From: Opeltia flavorubescens
Taxonomy: Eukaryota > Ascomycota > Lecanoromycetes > Teloschistales > Teloschistaceae
Length of the DNA stretch: 64,000 bases
Direction of reading: 5' to 3'
Assembly: GCA_000442125.1 (NCBI GenBank)
Contig: KE546970.1
Coordinates: 496,001-560,000 of the forward strand
In this document: in pieces, positions 56,981 through 64,000 of the stretch
Numbering within the stretch: position 1 is the stretch's first letter
Layout of the letters: each line of letters starts with the position of its first letter
Made by a program: the position numbers and the translations under genes
The notes under the pieces: generated by a model
What the model was told of the DNA's origin: nothing
Database searches by the model: none
Seen by the model: only the letters and a program-made list of their open reading frames with translations

Positions 56981-57245
56981 TGAATAGGATCATTCTACTA
57001 TGCCTGAAATGTTTTAATCCTCTTGACAACTGTGGCTGGTTCAGAGTAATATGATGTCTTTGAGCGCGTTTGATAAAGCTAAAACTCCTCCGCGCGTCCT
57101 ACGGAGACGCGCCAAGTGCACGTTTTCTTGAGTCTCAACCAAAGTTTGTGATCAAGCTTTAAATCATAGTCAACCCTTTTTAAACCTGCTTATAAGAACT
57201 CCATCATATTCGATCAATCCGCACAATTCGAAACTCCGGCTTAAT
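56981..57245. promoter_or_regulatory. shared DPB2/NASP promoter with ACGCG cores
   Basis: Only 265 bp separate the two ATGs. Within it, three ACGCG cores (either strand) lie at 57065-57069, 57093-57097 and 57107-57111, the first flanked by T residues (GAGCGCGTTTG). ACGCG is the core of the MluI cell-cycle box bound by MBF in yeasts and used in filamentous fungi for G1/S genes. Binding is inferred, not shown. Confidence 0.6.
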
Positions 57246-58750
57246 ATGGCTGGTCATACTCAGCTAGCCCTAAATGAAGCTGACGATCATCGTCATTGTC
57301 AAAGCGAGCTTGGAAAGTTGATAGCCCAGGCGACTTCTAAATACTCGGTCAAGGACTATGACGCGGCAGCAGAACTCTATTCACAAGCTACGGAGTTACA
57401 GGCAGAACTTAATGGAGAGATGGCAGCTCGAAACGCTGACTTGTTGTATGCTTATGGCCGTTGCTTATACCATGCTGCCGTACGGAATAGTGATGTTTTG
57501 GGCTCCAAGGTTGCAGGCGACAAGCAGTCCCGCGGTACTCCAAAGCCGAGCGGGAACCAAGATATTGGGACGAGCGATGAACCAACGACTGAGAATGTGA
57601 GGGAAGATGAAGAGGGGCCCACTCAGCTTCCTGAGTTTCAAGATGACAATGCAAAGTCTGAGGATGCTCCGGGGCAGAGAGGGAAACCCTACTTCCAATT
57701 CACTGGTGATGAGAATTTTGAAGATACGGACGATGAGGCAAGTGCACAGCAGCAAGTCGGTGAGAACAACGAAGAATCTGACGAAGATGATTTTGCGAAC
57801 GCCTTCGAGGTGTTGGATCTAGCACGTGTACTGCTGCTAAAACGGATTGAGGAAGAGAAGGGAAATGAGTCAAGTCGCGGACGACCGGAGACCAATGGTT
57901 TCGAAACGATAAAGCAGCTCAAAGAGCGCTTAGCTGACACTCGTGATTTACAAGCCGAGATCTCCTTAGAGGGTGAACGATTCCCGAACGCCGTGGATGA
58001 TCTAAAAGCCGCGCTTGACCTCAAGCTAGAACTATTCCCCCAAGAGTCAAGCCTCATTGCAGAGGCTCACTATAAGCTTTCACTCGCACTAGAGTTCGCG
58101 TCGGTGACGCAACAGAAGACCGAAGATGGTACTGCCGAAACCAGACAAGAAGTCCAGTTTGATGACGCAATGCGAGCAGAATCTGCAAAGGAGATGGAAG
58201 CAGCGATTGCGAGCTGCAAATTACGAATTTCGAAAGAGCAAGCAAATCTGCATACCAGAGAAACCACAACTGATAGTACTAACGGATCGCTAAGGAAGGG
58301 AATTGTTTCACAACAAGACATTGATGATGTGAAGGATATGGTTGCAGACATGGAGCAGCGTGTAGGCCTTCTTCCCCTCCGTGCAACCAATGAGAATTCA
58401 CAGCTCTGACGATAACACAGCTGGTTGAACTGCACCAATCCCCCATTTCGGTCAAGGGCATCTCAGCAAACGGCAACGCCGACAAAGCTGAGCAACTAGG
58501 TGGGATACTTGGCTCTATCCTCGGCGAGTCTCCAGCTGCACAGCGTGAAAAACTTAACGAGGCGTCAAAGGGCGCCAGAGACCTCTCAAATCTAGTGAAG
58601 CGAAAGAAGACCGCCGCAAGCTCGGCGCCAGAAATGGCAGACGAGGATTATGTGGGGAGCAGCGGCAAGCGGAAGGTAGGGTTTGCTGAAGAAGTCGTGG
58701 AGGTAGGCACAGGCAAGAAGGTTAGATTATCAGATGGTGATGAAGAGTGA
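57246..58750 (+). CDS. NASP/Hif1-type histone chaperone
   Basis: Two exons (57246-58361, 58421-58750) with a 59-nt intron give 481 residues. The protein shows the SHNi-TPR plan. A first TPR-like helix pair (KLIAQATSKYSVKDYDAAAE, then AYGRCLYHAAV) is interrupted by a long acidic insert (about residues 95-185, with DEDDFANAFEVLD at its end). Further TPR helices (DDLKAALDLKLELFPQESS, AEAHYKLSLALEFASV) and a basic nuclear-signal tail (LVKRKKTAASS, SGKRKVGF) follow. Relatives NASP, Sim3 and Hif1 bind histone H3 and H3-H4 and deliver them for chromatin assembly; Sim3 escorts centromeric H3. The acidic insert inside a TPR is the family hallmark. Splicing to LVELHQSPISVKG is needed; read-through would stop at 58409. 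Confidence 0.92.
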
Positions 58751-59133
58751 GCACGAAACATTCGAACGGTAGCGAATAGATGTCTCCTCCCAGGTCTACA
58801 TGTCACCGGGTTCAAACAAAACTCTATCAGCAATACTCAAGATTCTTCACAGAGAAAATTGTAGAGCATACATTACGCTCGAATGCTGGGCAGGGATCCA
58901 AAGAAGGCCCTTGGTAATGTCTCCAAACACTGATGATCACTAATCAATAACCGACATATCTACTGGGGGTATATAAGTGGAGTCCAGAACCTCATCAACG
59001 GCAAGCCTAAGGTCCTTCGCCGGGTGCCCAAATCAGGTTCCCTTTCATTCATGACAGCCGAGAGAAATATTTATCCTCCTTGGGCAATGCACATTGCTCA
59101 CTTCAGGATCTTTCACGTGTACGATTATTGAGC
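58751..59133. other. convergent 3' gap
   Basis: This 383-bp gap lies between the ends of the NASP-type and Yippee genes. No coding sequence, repeat or RNA gene is seen. Confidence 0.55.
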
Positions 59134-59883
59134 TTACAAAAGACGCGGCCTAGTAGGCTGCTCGCATGCAGCGCGATCGAAACGCTTTCCCTGCCGTCGT
59201 CTAATAGCAAGGGCAGGTGTCCAGACCCCAGCAAAGAGATCTTCGCATTCGTCCTCATCCTGACTATCGAATTCGATTGAGTCTTCCCAAGTCCGATGAC
59301 TTGCACGCGGCAATTGTTGCGTCGTAGCCTCGACATTGATGGCATCGTTCTCCCAAGATGAGGAGCAACAAATCTTCTTCGTTTCGAGTATGTACTTGCC
59401 GACCTTGTAGCGTTGTGTCTCTTCCTCGGCCGAGTCATACTTCCATCCAATTACTGAACCGCAGAAAGCGCAGCTCACGTCGCTCACGGTGTGTGCTCCG
59501 GTAACGAGCTGCCGTGGCACGGCTTTGTGAGTGCGTGTGTTCGGAAGTGAAGCCCTCTTTGCGTATCGCGACTGGTAGTTGCATGGGATCATATCGGTCA
59601 CCGGCGAAGCGGATACCAGATAGGCACGTCCATGCCGGCCGGTGAAACCTTTGCTGATGATCTGGGATGTCGGGCAGAGATCGGTAGCGCAACGGGCACA
59701 CCGGAGAAGAGAAGTTTGGCCGGTCAAATATTCATCTTTACCAGCCGACGGCGTCATACACCTTTGTGCAATTAAATTTGTGTCATTAGGAGTAGTGACT
59801 GCTTCGCGGCGGCGGAAAGGGATCGGAGGGACGAGGAAGACAGGGAATAGCGATATAGGAGAAGCCCGGGTCAAGAAGGACAT
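59134..59883 (-). CDS. Yippee-family zinc-binding protein
   Basis: This is a single exon of 249 residues. The Yippee core runs from about residue 60 to 175. It has the first Cys pair in LRCARCATDLC, then SQIISKGFTGRHGRAYLV, RQLVTGAHTVSDVSC, the second pair CAFCG, GWKYDSAEEETQRYKVGKYILE and a trailing CC. The four zinc ligands are present. Yippee proteins share a fold with the Mis18 and cereblon thalidomide-binding domains; yeast Moh1 is a relative of unclear function and human YPEL5 works in the CTLH ubiquitin ligase. The extra N-terminal 55 residues and the acidic and basic C-terminal tail are outside the family core. Nuclear or spindle location is known for some relatives only. Confidence 0.93.
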   Translation of the reverse strand: MSFLTRASPISLFPVFLVPPIPFRRREAVTTPNDTNLIAQRCMTPSAGKDEYLTGQTSLLRCARCATDLCPTSQIISKGFTGRHGRAYLVSASPVTDMIPCNYQSRYAKRASLPNTRTHKAVPRQLVTGAHTVSDVSCAFCGSVIGWKYDSAEEETQRYKVGKYILETKKICCSSSWENDAINVEATTQQLPRASHRTWEDSIEFDSQDEDECEDLFAGVWTPALAIRRRQGKRFDRAACEQPTRPRLL

Positions 59884-60568
59884 TTTGAATACATGGAGGA
59901 TTGAGGGAATGCTGGCGAAATTAAGAGCATTCGCTTTCCAACAGGCTTATTTGGTCAGCTGCTGGAACAGTCATGGGTCATGCTCATGCAAGCAGACTAC
60001 GCAATAGTAATGCCTTCCGTCCTTGTTGTTGAGCATGAAATATCTGACATATCTTTGGAGTGCTCACCAAGTGCGAGGTACACTGCTGGATCCGTCCGAT
60101 GTGTACTATCGGTGGAAGAATGCGGAAGAGCGAAGGACGTGGTACCCCTCCTTCCTATAAGTGGGGTCCCATGACGCCAAAATCAGCTGATCTCATCACG
60201 AAATGTAATCTTTAAATCAGTGGCGGCACTTCGCTCTAGACAATGAATTATCGAGAAGCGGATTTTGAGGAACACAATAGCAACGGCCAAAGCAACATGG
60301 TATTACAACAGAAATGGTATTTGAGACTTATGTAACAGTTTCTCATAAAGACTTGGCAAAAAGAGCATGCCAAGAAACGATATGTAATCCCACTACCTCA
60401 CCCCTTCAATTCATTATAGCATGCTAAATTAAGACCAAAAATGCTGCGGCAAAGGGTATCCTCCAACAAACAAACCTATCAGGCCCAGACCCCGCTCGAA
60501 AACGCCGTAAATATTATATGCAAATGACGCCTAGAGCACCCGTCTCCTCGATAGGCCGATGCAAAAAC
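59884..60568. promoter_or_regulatory. upstream region of the Yippee gene
   Basis: This 685-bp gap lies between two leftward genes and holds the Yippee promoter and the MPE1 3' flank. Short ORFs are random. No repeat is seen. Confidence 0.5.
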
Positions 60569-62674
60569 CTAAATCTCCCTGTAATCCGTTGGCCGGTTTT
60601 GGTTACGCCGTGTCTGATGCCGATGGGGGTTGACGGGTTTTCGAAAGTATGCACTGTCTTCCTCGTTGTTTTTTGACCCAGCAAAATGATTACGCTGTTG
60701 ATTGGAGAAGTTTCCCCTCCCAGATCCATTATTCGTACCCAAACCGTTCGAGCCAGCAAACCCATTGTACGGCATGTTTTGAGTGTCAAAATTACCGTTC
60801 GACATTCCGTTGAGGTAACCTCCGCCAGCCATAGTATACTGGTTTGGGGGAGAAGCACCGTTCCACGTTGCAGTCCAATTAGGGTTGCTTCCAGCCAGCA
60901 TAGGATTCATCATCATCATCATCGGATCGTATGCGCCCATTAAGTTGGGCATGGAAGGCATCATACTCATTGGTATGTTCATAAAGGCGTTTGAAGCTGG
61001 GAGCATTCCGGCTCCCACGGTCTGATTGAGCCCGAAATTTCCGGTGAGCACAGAGGAAGGGGGATTTCCATTGCTCTGAGAGGTATTTTGAAAACCTTGC
61101 TTTGCCGTTTCGGCACTGGGAGGTGGTGGAGTGCGTGTGTTGACCAATAGCTCGTCAGCAGGGCGCTTTCTCGAGCCGTTCTCTTTCGAAAGATTGGAAG
61201 CGGACGTTGAGCTATCCACTGATCCAGTAGGAGTAATTTGGCACTTTGGGAGGCTCTCTGGTAGTACATTTGATCTGATCTTGTTCAACTCCTGGTTTTT
61301 CTCTGCACTTACCGGCTTGACAGCTGGCTTTTCATAGCCTGAAGTGTCTTTGGATGACTTCACTGCTTCTGGATCTTGACCCGATAGCTGCTCGCGCTCA
61401 AAATCTCGAATACGCTCACACATCTGATCATCAGGCTTTAGATCATCAAGCAGGATGTTCTCGGTGTTACAATGAGGGCAGTGCAGGTCGTTCTCAAGTA
61501 AGGCATTAGTGATACATTCGAGACAGTATGTTGTCTGACAGCAGGGCGTTCTCGAAGGCTCTACAAAGAGACGCTTGTCAATTGGACACTCTAGCCCTCT
61601 TTCTTGCAATATTTTGTCGCCACGGGCAGCTGCTTCCTGGGCAGCCGCAGACACCTTAGCTCTTGCTTGATATTGATCCCAAGAAGCCTTGTCAGGTTCC
61701 GCTACTACCCATTCTCCATCTGCATTCACCATGACACCACTTGGCTGCTTCGTCTCGTCTACCGTTCCGTCATTGGCCATGGATGTAGGCTTCTCAACAG
61801 TCTTAAGGAAGGACTTTGGGATACCGGTAGTGCGCTTTACCCGCGGTCGGTTGACGTACGATGGGTCGTCGTTGGTTGGACAAGCTTTGATCCAATGACC
61901 TGAATACTGGTATCAGCAATTGCTTTGCAAAATGTAATTTATCGGTTGATCACCTTTCTCCCCACACCGATAGCAGATATAGCCTTGAGGGGGAGGGCGG
62001 TCTGGAACATCAGACTGCTTGATTTTAGACGGACCACCGCGATAGACAGGCGTTGCACTGGTAGAGAACTCAGCGTGTTCTCTCTTAAATTTGCCACATG
62101 AATGGATTTCCAATCTCTTTACCCCTCCATGAAGACTTACTTTGCCATTTCGACTTGCTGCTGAGCCCACTGATCTGCACCGAGCCTGAACATCGCTGCA
62201 ATCTTTTCGTCCTCCGTCTGAGCTCCGTTCATGTCAGACAACCCTCTTGTTGCTTCCATTTGCTTATTCAAAGGTACCGAACTTGCGGCCGTGGCGTCTG
62301 CCCGATAGGAGGTCTTCGCGTTTTGAGGCATCTTGCCAGATACATAGCGTGCAGCACCTCCACGACCCGGTTTTGCGGCGGGCAGTCTTTTTGCAATGAT
62401 TGCGGTTGATCGTGGAATTGAATAAGTATCATCATCATATACTACTTACACTGTCAGTTGTGGCATATATCAAAGCGAAAAGATCGTGATATGAATGATT
62501 ACCTTCCCCTGTGTCTTCAGCACTGATGACCAATTCGAAATCAGTGCCATCACCTAGGCGGTTCGCAGAGATGATTTCTCTTTTCAACTCGAATACTGAT
62601 ATACCTGTGCCGTCAAAAGCAACTCGAGTAGGTTCTTTCTGAGACTTGAAGCGAAAGAAAACAGAAGAAGCCAT
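60569..62674 (-). CDS. MPE1: Mpe1-type mRNA cleavage/polyadenylation factor
   Basis: Four exons (62674-62503, 62441-62141, 62057-61954, 61899-60569) with introns of 61, 83 and 54 nt give 635 residues. The N-terminal DWNN ubiquitin-like domain (1-80) starts VFFRFKSQKEPTRV and ends YDDDTYSIPRSTAIIAKRLP. A CCHC zinc knuckle, CYRCGEKGHWIKAC (about 186-199), spans the third junction, which fixes that splice. A RING/U-box-like finger follows at about 295-335 (CPIDKRLFVEPSRTPC, TYCLECI, CPHCNTE). The rest is Asn/Gly/Met-rich. Mpe1 belongs to the cleavage and polyadenylation factor and senses the poly(A) signal; the animal relative is RBBP6. The first intron carries a second AG nine bases before the chosen acceptor; using it gives an immediate stop. 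Confidence 0.94.
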
Positions 62675-63610
62675 GGTAATCAAAAATTGGAGACCCTGCC
62701 CAAGAATGAGTCGAAGCTGTCCGATGGAATTTAGCCGTTACAGAGAGTCCAGATCCGTTGCAGATGGAAGGTATCGGTTTACGGATGGGCCCGTGATGTT
62801 CTTGCCCTCGATCGTCTCCGGATTCAGTATTTCTGAGAACACAATCAATCAAAGGTCAGTGAACCGAAGATTCGTTATAATGAGCATCCAATATAAGCAC
62901 TGGTCGCGTTGTATTTTTCTAAGACAAAGCGTACAATTCAAAATGGCGCCACTGCCTAAGCAAATACAAAGCCCTTGAACAACAACACAGAAAGGACGCC
63001 GAATCGAATGATAATGAACTAATTTTGCAAATCAGGTGAAGCCTGGATTTCCTTGCAAATGAGTAGGCCCTGGATAACTGTGCACAAAGGCGATGTTTCT
63101 GCTGTACACTGGATTGAGCCGATGACCCTGACCAGCACCCGTCTGTGTAATATGCGGATAAATCTGGAAGGATAAGCGTGCGATGTAGGTTGAGTGCACC
63201 TTCCTCAAATGTCACAGCCTGGTTGCCACATGATCTGAAATGAGCGTAGACAGAAGTCCGGGTGCCGAGAGCTCTCAACTAATGGTTTTCTAATATACTT
63301 TGGTACAACACAGAAAGCTTGTAGGTGGATGGTTGTCAGTATGATAGATGTTAAGATCAATAGAGCCGATGAGTCAATGGGAGAATGGAAATGGAAGATG
63401 AAACTACAAAGCGGAAGACTTGTCTTTAGACTACTGCTTAGTCAGTAAGAAGCTAAACTAAATGCCGATTCGTAAGTTCAACATGTAATGAGCCAGTTCA
63501 ATCTCGGCGGCAAATGTAGACCGAATTCAAAAGTATCTATTACGACAGTCCTGTCCCCTTCTCTAGGTTGCCCCAAATACGCTATTCCTATCTTCTGATT
63601 CCACAATAAC
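62675..63610. promoter_or_regulatory. upstream region of MPE1
   Basis: This 936-bp gap lies between two leftward genes. A 119-codon minus-strand ORF (62919-63278) has no family features. It includes the MPE1 promoter and the HIS7 3' flank. Confidence 0.5.
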
Positions 63611-64000
63611 TCATACAAAACTCTCCAGTTGTCTGACCAAAAGACCTTCACTGTTTAAATAGCTTTTAACGTCATTAATTGTGTACTCGCCACGATGAAA
63701 CTAAATCGACGTTAGCACTGTCAAAGCCTGCGAGCATGATCAACTCGTCCAACTCCGAGATCCCACAAAGTTCTTACCATTCCTGCTCCGAGTGCAGCAT
63801 CTGCACGTGTTTTTGTAAATACCTCACCAAAATGGGCTGGTGTTCCGGCGCCGCTCGACGCAATTACCGGTATTTTGATGGAGTCTTTGACTGCTTGAAT
63901 CAGTTCGAGGTCGAAGCCAGAATTACTCCCATCTTTGTCAATACAATTCAAGAGAATCTCCCCGGCGCCCATTGCTTCCACCGCTTCCACAAGCTGCTGT
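63611..64000 (-). CDS. HIS7: imidazole glycerol phosphate synthase, 3' end
   Basis: Only the last part of the gene is in the window: an exon entering at 64000 and ending at 63778, a 77-nt intron (GTAAGA...TTTAG, CTAAC branch) and a final 30-codon exon, 63700-63611. The protein shows [40 protein letters not shown] and [15 protein letters not shown]. This is the (beta/alpha)8 cyclase half (HisF-like) of the fused fungal enzyme, which uses ammonia from its glutaminase half to make IGP and AICAR in histidine synthesis. The AICAR product feeds purine synthesis, the pathway of ADE2 about 28 kb away. Reading past 63778 without splicing replaces the conserved FHRGEYT block, so the intron is well supported. 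Confidence 0.93.

Overview
This window looks like euchromatic nuclear DNA of a filamentous ascomycete (Pezizomycotina). It is gene-dense (about 26 genes on both strands). Most genes are cut by short GT-AG introns: I placed 41, from 44 to 113 nt and mostly 50 to 65 nt, with CTAAC/CTGAC-like branch sites. Typical fungal families are present: Con-6, aspzincin protease, Asl1-like GH128, Flc/TRP protein, Mpe1, Jhd1, fused PurK-PurE Ade2 and the large NAD-glutamate dehydrogenase. I cannot name the species. I saw no transposon, virus-like element, CRISPR array or convincing tRNA. All splice sites are my own reading of the sequence: the joined frames are consistent, but none is tested by transcripts.

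Left third (1-24 kb): cell-surface and accessory genes. These are a Cys-rich single-pass membrane protein (1007-1987, -), a four-helix membrane protein (3173-4178, -), a papain-fold-like protein with a huge Gly/Ala/Thr repeat and a membrane segment (4967-6520, +), a secreted aspzincin metalloprotease (7543-8685, -), an orphan protein (9731-10456, +), a membrane-anchored SDR (10528-11707, -), a Con-6 conidiation protein (12174-12597, -), a mucin-like secreted protein (14281-15790, +), a Met/Ser-rich GPI protein (16133-16710, -), a Cys-motif orphan (17862-18998, +) and a CSC1/OSCA-type channel (20025-24032, -).

Middle (25-47 kb): housekeeping and nuclear genes. These are hexokinase (25275-26813, +), Utp18 (26968-28976, -), a mitochondrial PPR-like protein (29236-31604, +), Ade2 (33792-35775, +), NAD-glutamate dehydrogenase (36606-40395, +), a Lys/Ala-rich basic protein (40933-41477, +) and a Jhd1-type PHD/JmjC demethylase (42165-46971, -).

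Right part (48-64 kb): a GPI-anchored GH128 glucanase (48162-49130, -), nicotianamine synthase (49787-50879, -), an Flc-type TRP-like protein (51285-53632, -), DNA polymerase epsilon subunit B (54605-56980, -) head to head with a NASP-type histone chaperone (57246-58750, +), a Yippee protein (59134-59883, -), Mpe1 (60569-62674, -) and the 3' end of HIS7 (63611-64000, -), which runs off the window.

The best functional link is the DPB2/NASP pair. The two share a 265-bp promoter with three ACGCG cores within 47 bp, the signature of G1/S (MBF-type) control, so a replication polymerase subunit and a histone H3 chaperone may be switched on together. The most unusual proteins are the papain-fold/Gly-Ala repeat protein, the Met-cluster GPI protein and the mucin with a His-rich then Tyr/Asp-rich tail.
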